Positions 26,644 to 35,876 of a stretch of 64,000 nt of DNA are shown here, piece after piece. The stretch is taken from the NCBI RefSeq assembly GCF_000325705.1, contig NC_019904.1, forward strand, positions 3,846,001 to 3,910,000. The letters are read 5' to 3'. The position numbers were made by a program, and so were the translations under genes. This stretch comes from Echinicola vietnamensis DSM 17526. Lineage in GTDB: Bacteria; Bacteroidota; Bacteroidia; Cytophagales; Cyclobacteriaceae. The stretch's first letter is position 1, and every line of letters begins with the position of its first letter. The notes below the pieces were generated by a model. That model was given only the letters and a program-made list of their open reading frames with translations, was not told where the DNA came from and did not search any database.

Positions 26644-27201
26644 CTTTATTTTTTTATTCATTTTCAGCTTCTCAAGAATTAAAATCATTACTTCACGAGT
26701 TTTTTTCAAATGTTCAAATTCTTCAGGTTGATACTTAGTCTCAATCATTAAAACATTCTGTCCGTAGGTTATATATTGATTTTGAAACTTGTCAAACTTC
26801 TTAACTGATAGCTTTAAGTCAGGAAAAAAAGAGGTGACAAACTCAATTTCGTCAATCGGTAAAAGATTAATTACCAATTTGTCTGAACATTCTATTTTTA
26901 GTTTTTCGGAAGAATTAAAAATTCTTGTCCAAAGTGATTTTTTCTCCATTGTCAAGTTCCAATTTTGGTCAAGTTCAATTGGTGAAACAAATGTTAATCG
27001 GTGTCCAATACGAAATGACGAGCCAAGTTCAGCTGATTTGTTAAACTTATTCTCGTAATGGATATAGAACCCTTGAAAGTCTTCGGAAGCTCTATATAAT
27101 TCTTGCTTTCCATAAAAGTAGTTGTTTTCACCACTTTCCTCTTTCAAGTTATAGTCCTCTACAAAGGACTTCCAATTGTCATCTATTTTTCTCCAATTCA
27201 A
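26614..27201 (-). CDS. Cassette-encoded protein of unknown function
   Basis: 195 residues from a TTG start (27201). No ATG lies near the expected N-terminus, and the frame opens just after the site-1 core. The protein is soluble and mixed alpha/beta: YFYGKQELYRASEDFQGFYIHYE, FRIGHRLTFVSPI, KLVINLLPIDEIEFVTSFFPDLKLS, then a C-terminal helix ending KKIKPAHNTVYSK, whose last codons already belong to the site-2 stem. No family recognised. Confidence 0.6.
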   Translation of the reverse strand: MNWRKIDDNWKSFVEDYNLKEESGENNYFYGKQELYRASEDFQGFYIHYENKFNKSAELGSSFRIGHRLTFVSPIELDQNWNLTMEKKSLWTRIFNSSEKLKIECSDKLVINLLPIDEIEFVTSFFPDLKLSVKKFDKFQNQYITYGQNVLMIETKYQPEEFEHLKKTREVMILILEKLKMNKKIKPAHNTVYSK

Positions 27202-27220
27202 TGTTTGTCGTTTTTAGCTT

Positions 27221-27290
27221 GCACACAACGGTTTGTGTATGGTGTCGTAGCTATCCCGCAGGGTAGCTATGCACTATACACTGTGTTTGC
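27221..27290 (-). other. attC-like cassette boundary 1
   Basis: 70 bases and the clearest site: an outer ACACA/TGTGT pair, then GTGTATGGTG/CACTATACAC (one G-U), then TAGCTA-T-CCC/GGG-TAGCTA around GCA, with unpaired bases between the blocks. The cassette strand ends AAACCGTTGTGTGC. The rhomboid stop codon (27274) lies in the stem. Confidence 0.75.
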
Positions 27291-28824
27291 TTGCGTTTTT
27301 TATTAATTTTTCTTTTTCAATTAGTATCAATATTCCTCCAAGAATAAATCCGCTGATTAATCCACCAAAATGAGCCGCATTGTCAATCCCACCTAAAAAA
27401 CCGAATAGTAAACTTAGTCCGGCATAAAGTCCTAATAACATCCAAGTCATTCCACGCATATGTGTCGGATAGATTTTGAAAACAGTAAAAGCTAAAATCA
27501 ATCCATACAGTCCAAATATTGCTCCTGACGCACCAACACTTACTGTATTCTCGTGCCAATAGATACTGGCAATACTTGCTAGAATACCACAAACTATAAA
27601 GCTTATTATCAGCTGTGTTCTTCCGAGAATTCCTTCTAACAAACTTGCTCCTAATCCCAATCCGAACAAATTCATAAAAAGGTGCATAAGTCCACCGTGG
27701 ATAAATATCGAAGTGAAAAGTCTCCAATATTCTCCATTCACTACTTCAAACCGCCTATTTCCTCCAATCTCCAAGAGTTCTTTAGGTGTCGGTGAGACAA
27801 TATTCAGTCCTGCGAAAATCATTATTACGAAAACAGCAATATTTAAAAGAAGTAGGATTGCAGTAGCTTTATTTGGTCCTCTCGGGTCTAAAAACTCCAG
27901 CATATCTTTCAGGTCGTCTTCTTTTAATGGTTTGTCCTTTTTAAAGTCTCTCAATTCTTTTTCGTCAATTTTTGGAATGACCACCATCAATAGAAGGATA
28001 GAAGCTCCTATTCCAAATGAACCGAATATCCAAGGAAATGTATTCCCAAGTCTTTCCTCAAAAACGTCAGATTTAGGAACAAGAATGATCTGTTCCGATT
28101 CCTTGATATTGGGATTCTTTTCTTTGATTGCTTCTATAAAACCATCTCTGTCGTCAGAGTAACCAAGTTTTTCAAAGTATTTCGCATTTTGGAAATTGTA
28201 AGTTTCAAATTCTCTTTCAGATTTCTCAATGAAACTTCTGTATTCTCTATTTTTTTTATCGTCACTAATTCGATTGCTCAAATTTTTGGAGTACTCAACT
28301 CCGTACCAAACATTATCTGAATTTTCAAAAGGACAAGCGAGATATAGATAGAAGTTTAGATTGTCATTGTTCCTGCCTGAAGTTCTTGCTGTGACATATG
28401 GAAGTCTTGCGTTTTTGTCAACTATAAATGAGTTGATATCGAAGTACTTTTCATCTTTTTGACTTTTAGTTTCATAGGCGTTGGTAATCGACACCAAGTC
28501 ATATGATGCTTTTTCAATATAAGTCTGGCTTACAATTATTGGGACTGCAATTGCTGCTGCCATAGCAAATTGATAGCCGAAATATCCGTTATCTCGTTTA
28601 CCTCTTATGTTTAGAACTCTGATTCTCCTTCTAAGCCAAATTAGTATTGGTATCCATGGTAGGGCAAAAGGAATCCAAAAATTAAGCAAGTCTTCTTTTA
28701 ATGGAAGAACTCCTAGTTTAATGTCAAAAGTCCACCTGAATAGGTTATAATAAAGAATAGTTCCAATTGAAACTACTAAAAATGGTAGATATACTTCCTT
28801 TATTTTTATTCCAAAGTTGTTCAA
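27274..28824 (-). CDS. Cassette-encoded rhomboid-family intramembrane protease
   Basis: 516 residues from a TTG start. An N-terminal membrane and soluble region of about 300 residues precedes a C-terminal rhomboid domain (about 325-500): GEYWRLFTSIFIHGGLMHLFMNLFGL, then VGASGAIFGLYG with the catalytic Ser, and NAAHFGGLISGFILG with the catalytic His. Rhomboids cleave transmembrane substrates within the bilayer. The large N-terminal extension is unusual and might be a substrate or regulatory domain (inference). It is the first gene after the recombinase and the longest cassette in the array. Confidence 0.8.
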   Translation of the reverse strand: MNNFGIKIKEVYLPFLVVSIGTILYYNLFRWTFDIKLGVLPLKEDLLNFWIPFALPWIPILIWLRRRIRVLNIRGKRDNGYFGYQFAMAAAIAVPIIVSQTYIEKASYDLVSITNAYETKSQKDEKYFDINSFIVDKNARLPYVTARTSGRNNDNLNFYLYLACPFENSDNVWYGVEYSKNLSNRISDDKKNREYRSFIEKSEREFETYNFQNAKYFEKLGYSDDRDGFIEAIKEKNPNIKESEQIILVPKSDVFEERLGNTFPWIFGSFGIGASILLLMVVIPKIDEKELRDFKKDKPLKEDDLKDMLEFLDPRGPNKATAILLLLNIAVFVIMIFAGLNIVSPTPKELLEIGGNRRFEVVNGEYWRLFTSIFIHGGLMHLFMNLFGLGLGASLLEGILGRTQLIISFIVCGILASIASIYWHENTVSVGASGAIFGLYGLILAFTVFKIYPTHMRGMTWMLLGLYAGLSLLFGFLGGIDNAAHFGGLISGFILGGILILIEKEKLIKNASKHSV

Positions 28825-28928
28825 TGTTCGATTCGGTTTTTTAATGCAAGCTAACTTGTATATCTGTAAACCAAAGGTTTAACAAGCCCCTGTTATTTGT
28901 TGGATTGTTATACCATTGGTGATTTTTA
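28825..28928 (-). other. Candidate attI-like region between integrase and first cassette
   Basis: 104 bases between the recombinase stop and the rhomboid start. On the cassette strand it contains CTTGTTAAACC, where GTTAAAC matches the integron core GTTRRRY, next to an AAACC/GGTTT inverted pair. Position and core are suggestive. No functional evidence can be read from sequence. Confidence 0.3.
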
Positions 28929-30038
28929 TTAAAGGTCATCAAAGGGAGATTTAATCTTCCTGATACTATTATCAGTGACGTGTGTATAAATTTCTGTCGT
29001 CCTACTGCTATTGTGACCTAATATTTCCTGAATATAGCGCAAGTCGGTGCCATTTTCCAAAAGATGGGTAGCAAAAGAGTGTCTAAGCCAATGTAAAGTG
29101 ACTGGCTTTTTTATACCTGATTTTCCCAAGGCTGACTTAAGTATTTTCTGCAAGCTACCTGAACTGTACTTAGAATTTAGCTTTTTACCTTAAAACAAGA
29201 AATATTGGGGACGCTCATATTTATAATATTCCCTCAGCAAGGCTATTGTCTTGTCAGATAAAGGCACCACTCTATCTTTCTTTCCTTTAGATTGGCGTAC
29301 AATCAATAAGCCTCTTTTGGAATCTACATCGCTTATTTTTAAGTGCAACACTTCACTTCTTCTAAGTCCACAAGCATATATAATTGAAAGCATGGTTCTG
29401 TGCTTGATGTTTTTATGCGCTTCCAATATCCTTTTAACTTCTTCTTTACTCAGTACATTGGGTAATTTGGAAGGCTTCCGGGGCCTTGAAACCACTTCTG
29501 GATCAAGTTTTCTGTTTTGCTTAATATTGAAAAATAGTTTAATCGCATTGATTACTTGACTTTGATAAGATACCGAGTATTGTCTGTCAATAATGAAGTC
29601 TTTGGTGAATTTTTCTAGATCCTCATTTTTTATCTCGCTTAAAGGCTTGTTCTCCAAAAACCTGAAAAATATTTCCAAACTACCCCTGTAGGTCATTACG
29701 GTACTTTCACTGTACCGCTTATTTTTCATCCAATCCTGAAATGCTTCTATTTCTTTAAAAATCTCAAGCGCTAATGGAGGGAGTTCAGGGAAAGTTTTGG
29801 GCAAATTGGCTTTTCTAAATGAGGAATAATCCAACCACACCTTTCCTTTGAAAAATAGGATCAAGCGATCTAGAATATCATCAGTGTAGGGAACCCACCA
29901 GGCCTTTTCATGCCTGTTCCATTCACAATTGGGAAAGGTTTTTACCAGTTCCTTCAGTTCAAAATCGTAGGGGAATTCCAGTTTGACCATAGGCTTCTTT
30001 CCCAAAAAGCTGTTAGATAAAATAATATTTTTCATCAT
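28929..30038 (-). pseudogene. Tyrosine recombinase (integron-integrase-like), interrupted by an in-frame TAA
   Basis: One frame of 369 codons with a single TAA at 29190-29192 (codon 283). N-terminus (17-75): a FPYDFELKELVKTFPNCEW module that resembles HARP-like DNA-binding repeats. Residues 90-175 are a SAM-like core-binding domain. The catalytic part has Arg226 (GLRRSE), Lys253 (KGKKDR), then, after the stop, H316-x-x-R319 ([13 protein letters not shown]), His342 (ILGHNSS) and Tyr351 (EIYTHV), with an IKSPFDDL end as in IntI. The extra 30-40-residue IntI insertion is absent. The short product would lack four of the six catalytic residues. Same strand and directly upstream of the cassette genes. 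Pseudogene, readthrough or sequencing error cannot be told apart. Confidence 0.8.
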
Positions 30039-30284
30039 ACAAAAAGTTCTTAGTTCAAATTTGATCAGGTTGTATCAGAAGATTGAAACCTGACAGGTTT
30101 TTTGAAGGCAAGCCTACAAGACTTTATGGACTGCAAAAACTTGTCTGGTTTTATTCATTTCCAAAATAGGACAAAGCAGTCCTAATGATAATAATGTATT
30201 GCTTTGTAAGGCGTATTACTATGAAAAACACTTCTGCTTACATTTTGATCAGCAAAAATTAACCTATAATCATTTTTAAGTAGG
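30039..30284. other. Intergenic region upstream of the recombinase
   Basis: Non-coding, AT-rich. It should contain the recombinase promoter and the end of the CoA-transferase operon. No repeat or RNA gene recognised. Confidence 0.4.
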
Positions 30285-30941
30285 TCATAAATCCATCTCA
30301 GGAATATCTCCTTCCACTACCAACCTGCCTTCGGTTTTGGATCGAATTTCTTCTACGCTCACTCCGGGTGCCCTTTCGATCAGTTTGAAGCCTCCCTCAG
30401 GTAGCACCTTCAAGTAGGCCAGGTCTGTCACGATCTTTTTGACGCATTGGATGCCTGTCAGGGGAAGGGTGCAGCGTTTGAGAAGCTTGGATTTTCCGTC
30501 TTTGCTGCAATGCTGCATGGCCACGATGATGTTTTCTGCAGAGGCCACCAAGTCCATGGCACCCCCCATGCCTTTGACCATTTTGCCGGGAATTTTCCAG
30601 TTGGCAATATCCCCATTTTCAGACACTTCCATGGCACCCAAGATGGTCAGGTCCACATGGCCACCACGGATCATGGTGAAGGAATCTGCGGAATTAAAAA
30701 GTGCCGAACCTTTGACCATGCTGATCGTCTGCTTGCCGGCATTGATCAGGTCGGCATCCACTTGGTCTTCGGTAGGGAAGGGGCCGATCCCCAGCAGCCC
30801 GTTCTCCGACTGCAGGACTACTTCCAATCCCTCGGGGATATAGTTGGCCACGAGGGTGGGAATGCCTATGCCCAGGTTAATGTACTGGCCATTTTTGATT
30901 TCTTTGGCGATCCGCTGGGCAATTTGTTCTTTGTTGAGCAT
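30285..30941 (-). CDS. scoB: 3-oxoacid CoA-transferase subunit B
   Basis: 218 residues. INLGIGIPTLVANYI and the active-site segment VLQSENGLLGIGPFP (catalytic Glu46) identify the beta subunit of SCOT-type CoA-transferases. GGHVDLTILGAMEVSENGDIANWKIPGK follows as in the family. With subunit A upstream it moves CoA between succinyl-CoA and acetoacetate or related 3-oxoacids. It is 144 bases from scoA, a wider gap than usual, but the same direction and pathway argue for co-expression. Confidence 0.9.
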   Translation of the reverse strand: MLNKEQIAQRIAKEIKNGQYINLGIGIPTLVANYIPEGLEVVLQSENGLLGIGPFPTEDQVDADLINAGKQTISMVKGSALFNSADSFTMIRGGHVDLTILGAMEVSENGDIANWKIPGKMVKGMGGAMDLVASAENIIVAMQHCSKDGKSKLLKRCTLPLTGIQCVKKIVTDLAYLKVLPEGGFKLIERAPGVSVEEIRSKTEGRLVVEGDIPEMDL

Positions 30942-31085
30942 GGCTGTTGTGTTTGGGTAAAAGAAGGTTAAATCACATAAACTAAGGTTCGATGGTACAG
31001 GTCTTTTCAGCGTTATGGCTCCGGGTGGGTGGCCTTCATGGGGCGTCCCGCGAACGGGATTCGTCTTCCTGTGGAGAGCCTTGTC

Positions 31086-31778
31086 CTATTTTACCGTTCG
31101 TTTTTCGATTCGTTTTTCATAATGATCTCCCTGAAAAATCCGCTGTACAAAAATCCCCGGCGTATGGATTTGGTTGGGGTCCAATGTGCCAGCAGGGACC
31201 AGTTCTTCCACTTCGGCAATGGTAATGGTGCCAGCAGTGGCCATCATCGGGTTAAAATTCCGGGCCGTCCCTTTGTAGATCAGGTTTCCGGCGGTGTCAC
31301 CTTTCCACGCTTTGACCAAGGAGAAATCGGCTTTTAGCCATCGTTCCAAAATATACAGTTTACCGTCAAACTCCCGCATTTCCTTGCCTTCAGCCACTTC
31401 TGTCCCGACACCAGCAGGCGTAAAAAAAGCAGGAATCCCTGCGCCACCGGCACGGGTGCGTTCTGCCAGAGACCCTTGTGGGATCAGCTCCACTTCCAGC
31501 TCACCACTGAGAAGCTGCCGCTCAAATTCCGCATTTTCTCCCACATAACTGGAAATCATCTTTTTGACCATGCGCTTTTTGAGCATCAGCCCGATGCCAA
31601 AATCGTCCACTCCGGCATTGTTGGAAATGCAGGTGAGTCCACTGATCGGCTTCTTGAGCAGGGCATCGATGCAATTTTCGGGAATGCCACAAAGGCCAAA
31701 ACCACCCAACATTAAGACGGAATTGCTGGGGATGTCCTCTACCGCTTCTTCGGCACCGCTAACTGTTTTATTGATCAT
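31086..31778 (-). CDS. scoA: 3-oxoacid CoA-transferase subunit A
   Basis: 230 residues. [21 protein letters not shown] is the glycine-rich CoA-binding loop of the alpha subunit, followed by [43 protein letters not shown] and [14 protein letters not shown]. Full length for the family. It forms the heteromer with subunit B (30285-30941) and serves ketone-body or short-chain fatty acid use. The ATG at 31778 gives [16 protein letters not shown], a normal family start. Confidence 0.9.
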   Translation of the reverse strand: MINKTVSGAEEAVEDIPSNSVLMLGGFGLCGIPENCIDALLKKPISGLTCISNNAGVDDFGIGLMLKKRMVKKMISSYVGENAEFERQLLSGELEVELIPQGSLAERTRAGGAGIPAFFTPAGVGTEVAEGKEMREFDGKLYILERWLKADFSLVKAWKGDTAGNLIYKGTARNFNPMMATAGTITIAEVEELVPAGTLDPNQIHTPGIFVQRIFQGDHYEKRIEKRTVK

Positions 31779-32111
31779 ACTTTTATCGTTTATGGAGAAC
31801 TTTGCTATTCAAGGATCGGTCGACAGTATCCCGTGATCAAGGTCCTGAAAACAGCAGACTGCACCATCTGTGTTTTTGACCCTTTTTCGACCATCAAACC
31901 ACTGTCAAAACCCCATGGCAACCCACAAACCTCCCTCGAAGTCTCGCAGTGATGGTTTTAAAATCGAACCCGGCTATATGGCCCCCGTTTTTTCTTGTGC
32001 TGGCTTTTTTTATGCCGCAAAGGAAAAGTCTGGAAGGGGAGAAGATCCATTTTCCTTAGCGATCACCTGTCCACGGATAGGCAATTTTCCCAAAAGCACA
32101 CACTCAAACGG
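31779..32111. other. Intergenic region upstream of scoA
   Basis: About 330 bases between the ribF stop and the scoA start. The plus-strand frame across it has no family resemblance. Nothing recognised except the expected promoter region for scoA. Confidence 0.4.
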
Positions 32112-33041
32112 TCAAAGTCCAAGGATTTGCCGGGCTTTTTGCTTATCTCGCTCCAATTGGGCCTTTAGCTCTTCTAAATTTGCAAATTTTCTTTCCGGTC
32201 TCAAAAATTCCGTGAAATAAACTGTGATTTGTTTGTCGTAGAGGTTGTCATTATAATCAAAAAGGTGTGCTTCTACCGTTTGTTCTATCCCGTCCACGGT
32301 AGGGCGATTGCCGATATTGAGCATGCCGTAGTACATTTCTTGCCCGACACCTATCCGTACGGCATAAGCCCCGTCCCCTGGGATCAATTTGTAATTGTTG
32401 GGGACATGGATGTTGGCCGTGGGAAAGTCAATGGAGCGGCCGATCTGTTGGCCTTTGATGACGATGCCGTTTAACTCGTACTCCCTGCCCAAAAATTCAT
32501 TGGCTTCGGTGACATTTCCTTCCAGCAGGGCGGTCCGGATTTTGGTACTGGAAATGCCTACATTATCGATGTCTTCCCTGGATATTTCTTCAATATCAAA
32601 GCCGTAACGGGCCTTGTTTTCCATCAAGTGTTCAAAACTCCCTTCCCGGTTTTTGCCAAACCGGTGATCGTAGCCGATGACCAGCTTTTCGGTTTGGATT
32701 TTCTCGATCAAGACCTGTTGGATGAATTCCTCACTGGTCATTTGGGAAAATTCTTTGGTAAAAGGGATGGTGATCAGGTGGTCAATGCCGAACATCTCGA
32801 GCAACCGGGCCTTTTCTTCAAAAGTCGTCAGCAGTCGAAGGTTGTGCTCTTCCGGATACAGCACTAGCCGGGGATGGGGCCAAAAGGTAATCAAAACCGT
32901 TTCACCACGCATCCTTTCGGCCATATTATCGATTCGGTCCAGGATCTTTTGATGGCCCAAGTGCACACCATCAAAAGTACCGCTGGTAACAACGGCATTT
33001 TTTACAGGTTTAAAATGGTCAAGGCCTTCGTAAATCTTCAT
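32112..33041 (-). CDS. ribF: Bifunctional riboflavin kinase/FAD synthetase RibF
   Basis: 309 residues. The N-terminal nucleotidyltransferase has VTSGTFDGVHLGHQKIL and the YDHRFGKNREGS loop. The C-terminal kinase has GIVIKGQQIGRSIDFPTANI and the HLFDYNDNLYDKQITVYF strand. It converts riboflavin to FMN and FMN to FAD. It is the last gene of the ftsX-DUF3098-uppP-truB-ribF run, and its start overlaps the truB stop by 4 bases (ATGA), indicating coupled translation. Confidence 0.95.
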   Translation of the reverse strand: MKIYEGLDHFKPVKNAVVTSGTFDGVHLGHQKILDRIDNMAERMRGETVLITFWPHPRLVLYPEEHNLRLLTTFEEKARLLEMFGIDHLITIPFTKEFSQMTSEEFIQQVLIEKIQTEKLVIGYDHRFGKNREGSFEHLMENKARYGFDIEEISREDIDNVGISSTKIRTALLEGNVTEANEFLGREYELNGIVIKGQQIGRSIDFPTANIHVPNNYKLIPGDGAYAVRIGVGQEMYYGMLNIGNRPTVDGIEQTVEAHLFDYNDNLYDKQITVYFTEFLRPERKFANLEELKAQLERDKQKARQILGL

Positions 33042-33712
33042 GAATGGGCTTCTCCTTTGATTTTTTCTACAATCTCATCGATTTCAGAGGCGTCCGATAG
33101 GTGGCTGTCACCAATTCTCGTCCGGGTCAGGGCAGACATGTAGGCACCCACCTGAAGCGCTTCCCCCAAATCCCTGGCAAGGCTCCTGATGTATGTCCCC
33201 TTGGAACAGACTATACGAAAATCGATTTCCGGAAGTTCGCACCGCGTGATTTCAAAAACGAAAACAGTGACCGGTCTGGGATCCAGCTTTACATCAATGC
33301 CTTTTCGGGCAGACTCGTAAACCCTTTTGCCGTCTTTTTTGATGGCCGAGTGGGTAGGTGGTACTTGCATGATATCACCTGTCAGGGATTTACAGGCTTC
33401 TTGTATGGCTTCTAAGGTAAGGTGGGATGGATCGGCCACCACTTCTACCTCTTGTTCCAAGTCAAAAGAAGCGGTGGTTTTGCCAAGGACAAAGGTCCCG
33501 GTGTATTCCTTTTCCTGTCCCATATAGTCATTGATGCTTTTGGTCTTTTTGCCAGCACAAATGATCAATAATCCTGTTGCCAGCGGATCCAAGGTGCCCG
33601 CATGGCCTACTTTTTTGATTTTGAGGGTATTCCTGATCTTCTTGACCACATCAAAAGAGGTCCAGCGGTATGGCTTGTTGACCAGAAATACTTCTCCGTA
33701 AGGTGTTTCCAT
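33038..33712 (-). CDS. truB: tRNA pseudouridine(55) synthase TruB
   Basis: 224 residues. KPYRWTSFDVVKKIRN, VGHAGTLDPLATGLL (catalytic Asp) and the LTGDIMQVPPTHSAIKKDGKRVYESAR segment are diagnostic. It makes the universally conserved pseudouridine in the tRNA T-loop. It is a short form without the C-terminal PUA domain, common in Bacteroidota. The start is 1 base after the uppP stop on the minus strand, with a 4-base overlap to ribF downstream. Confidence 0.95.
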   Translation of the reverse strand: METPYGEVFLVNKPYRWTSFDVVKKIRNTLKIKKVGHAGTLDPLATGLLIICAGKKTKSINDYMGQEKEYTGTFVLGKTTASFDLEQEVEVVADPSHLTLEAIQEACKSLTGDIMQVPPTHSAIKKDGKRVYESARKGIDVKLDPRPVTVFVFEITRCELPEIDFRIVCSKGTYIRSLARDLGEALQVGAYMSALTRTRIGDSHLSDASEIDEIVEKIKGEAHS

Positions 33713-33713
33713 T

Positions 33714-34511
33714 TTACATTGTTAATCCGCCAATGAGCGCAATGAGCCCCACAATGGCACAATAAACGGCAAAATAAATGAGTTTGCCGCGTTTTACGAT
33801 ATTGATCATCCAGATACAGGCGGCCAGTCCAGCGATAAAAGCTGCGATAAAGCCGGCAGATAGGACGGTCATGGAGATGCCCTCAGCCAAGCTGGGATCC
33901 TCCAAATATTTTAGCATCTTGATTCCTGATGCACCTAGAATGGGCAGCAAGACCATTAAGAATGAAAACCTCGTGGCCCGTTCTTTTTCCACGCCGATCA
34001 GCAGGGCGGTCGCAATGGTCGATCCTGACCTGCTGATGCCCGGCATAATGGCGATGGTCTGCGCTACACCGATGACCAGTGCCTTCGGAAAGGTGACATG
34101 ACCTTCCCGCTTGGAGGCAAAGTGGGAAAAGGCCAAAAGGGCAGCGGTGACCAAAAGCATGGCACCGACAAATATTATTTTTCCTCCAAACAGCATTTCA
34201 ATTTGCTCCTCAAACAGGACGCCTACGATTCCGATGGGAATCATGGACAGTAGGATTTTTGCCGTAAACTGTGTGCCGTCGTTCCACTGGAACTTAAAGA
34301 GATCCTTGATGATATTGGCCAGGTCTTTCCGGAATACTACGATCGTACTCAGGGCCGTGGCGGCATGGACCACCACGGTAAAGAGCAGGTTGTCTGCTGC
34401 CTGTACATCCAAAAGAAAAGAGCCCAGTTCGATATGGCCACTACTGGACACCGGCAAAAATTCAGTTAACCCCTGAATGATGCCCAGGATAATCGCTTCA
34501 ATGATGGTCAT
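33714..34511 (-). CDS. uppP: Undecaprenyl-diphosphatase UppP (BacA)
   Basis: 265 residues, eight predicted membrane segments. The paired active-site motifs are visible: GLTEFLPVSSSGHIEL at the N-terminus and PGISRSGSTIATALLIG in the middle. It recycles the C55 lipid carrier for peptidoglycan and other wall polymers. Its start abuts the DUF3098 stop, so the genes are translationally linked in the ftsX operon. Confidence 0.95.
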   Translation of the reverse strand: MTIIEAIILGIIQGLTEFLPVSSSGHIELGSFLLDVQAADNLLFTVVVHAATALSTIVVFRKDLANIIKDLFKFQWNDGTQFTAKILLSMIPIGIVGVLFEEQIEMLFGGKIIFVGAMLLVTAALLAFSHFASKREGHVTFPKALVIGVAQTIAIMPGISRSGSTIATALLIGVEKERATRFSFLMVLLPILGASGIKMLKYLEDPSLAEGISMTVLSAGFIAAFIAGLAACIWMINIVKRGKLIYFAVYCAIVGLIALIGGLTM

Positions 34512-34721
34512 TTATTCTTCAGATTTAGATTTTGAAAAAATGGCATAAAATTCAAAAATGAACCCAAAAAGGGTGACCAATGGCCCCAATGTAAGGCCCA
34601 TGAAACCAAATCCGTGCGGCTCGCTGTCCAGCCCAATAATGATAAATCCTACCACGATGATGGCAATGCCGATCAGCATTAACAGGTAATTTCTCTTAGA
34701 AAAAGGTAAGTTGTTGTTCAT
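34512..34721 (-). CDS. DUF3098 small membrane protein
   Basis: 69 residues with two membrane helices (LLMLIGIAIIVVGFIIIG and LTLGPLVTLFGFIFEFYAIF) joined by a short DSEPHGFGFMG loop, the DUF3098 pattern. It always seems to sit between ftsX and uppP in this lineage, so a cell-envelope role tied to FtsX is a reasonable inference. Function unknown. It begins 1 base after ftsX ends. Confidence 0.85.
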   Translation of the reverse strand: MNNNLPFSKRNYLLMLIGIAIIVVGFIIIGLDSEPHGFGFMGLTLGPLVTLFGFIFEFYAIFSKSKSEE

Positions 34722-34722
34722 C

Positions 34723-35613
34723 TTAATAAAGTTCGTCCAATGACATTCGTAAATACTTGTTCACTGCCCTGAGCGTGCTGAAGAAGGAAAGTATGGCACC
34801 CAAAAGCACCAGCCCTCCGAAGAGCATCAGTTGCATTTGGTTATTTTGGAGTAATGCAAATCCGTCTATGTTGGCTTTGGTATATTCGATCAGTCCGTAA
34901 AGCATGGCCGAGGAAATGATCCCTGCCAAGGCTCCAAACATAAAGGAACGGTTCAGGAAGGGCTTACGGATAAATCCCCTCGTCGCACCGACCAGCTGCA
35001 TGCTTCGAATCAGAAAGCGCTGGCTGAATAACGCAAGCCTAATGGTATTATTGATCAATATAATTACGGTAACGACCAAAATCAAGATGAAAGCACCAAG
35101 AACGATGCTTACTTTCATCAGGTTTTTATTGATGGACTCCACCAGGTCATTCATGTACGTTACTTCGAAGACACCATCCATCTTCTGGATGCCGGCGACG
35201 ATTTTTTCCATCTTTTCGGAGGTTTGGTATTCCTCGTTGATCGATAGCACGTAGCTGTCCCGAAGAGGATTGTCATCCAGGAATTTGCTAAAATCTTCCC
35301 CCGTGTCTGCCAGAAAAGTGGCAGCGGCTTCATCAGCGGTGATAAAGGAAAGCTGGGCGCCGTCCTCTTTTTTCAGAATATAGGGCTGACTTTCGAGCAG
35401 TTTGCCAAGCTTGGCCTGGTCTGCCTCGGAGATATTTTTGTGTAGAAATACCTGAACTTCGATGTTTTCACGAATGATCGAAGTGAGGGTCTTGGCCTGA
35501 ATGACGATGACCCCAAAAAGTCCTACAATGAAAAGCGAGAGTGTGGTGCTGAATAGCACACTCATAAATTTAAAACTCCCTAACCTTTTCTTTTTCCTTG
35601 AAGATTTGCCCAT
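34723..35613 (-). CDS. ftsX: Cell-division permease-like protein FtsX
   Basis: 296 residues. One N-terminal membrane segment (FMSVLFSTTLSLFIVGLFGVI), a periplasmic domain of about 120 residues (VQVFLHKNISEADQ...VFEVTYMNDLVESIN), then three more segments with FLIRSMQLVGATRGFIRKPFL between them. With FtsE it forms the ABC-like complex that controls peptidoglycan hydrolases at the septum. ftsE is not in the window. It heads the ftsX-DUF3098-uppP-truB-ribF operon. Confidence 0.92.
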   Translation of the reverse strand: MGKSSRKKKRLGSFKFMSVLFSTTLSLFIVGLFGVIVIQAKTLTSIIRENIEVQVFLHKNISEADQAKLGKLLESQPYILKKEDGAQLSFITADEAAATFLADTGEDFSKFLDDNPLRDSYVLSINEEYQTSEKMEKIVAGIQKMDGVFEVTYMNDLVESINKNLMKVSIVLGAFILILVVTVIILINNTIRLALFSQRFLIRSMQLVGATRGFIRKPFLNRSFMFGALAGIISSAMLYGLIEYTKANIDGFALLQNNQMQLMLFGGLVLLGAILSFFSTLRAVNKYLRMSLDELY

Positions 35614-35876
35614 GCTGCTGTGAATTCTTCCAAAATTAATCAGGTATCTGTATTAAACCAATGATATTGGATTAAAATGAAACCCGTAAAATATTGCCAG
35701 TATAACGATCAGATGTCCGTAAAATTTTGCGTGATTTTTACCACTGGTACAAAATAAAGGATAGTATGGAATATTGTTTCGATTAAATTCGGATTTTTTT
35801 CTTTTATTTGGGGCCTTGTTGAATAATTACCCAGATATAAAAGGTTCATTGGTGAACCTCGATTAAAAAGACCGTT

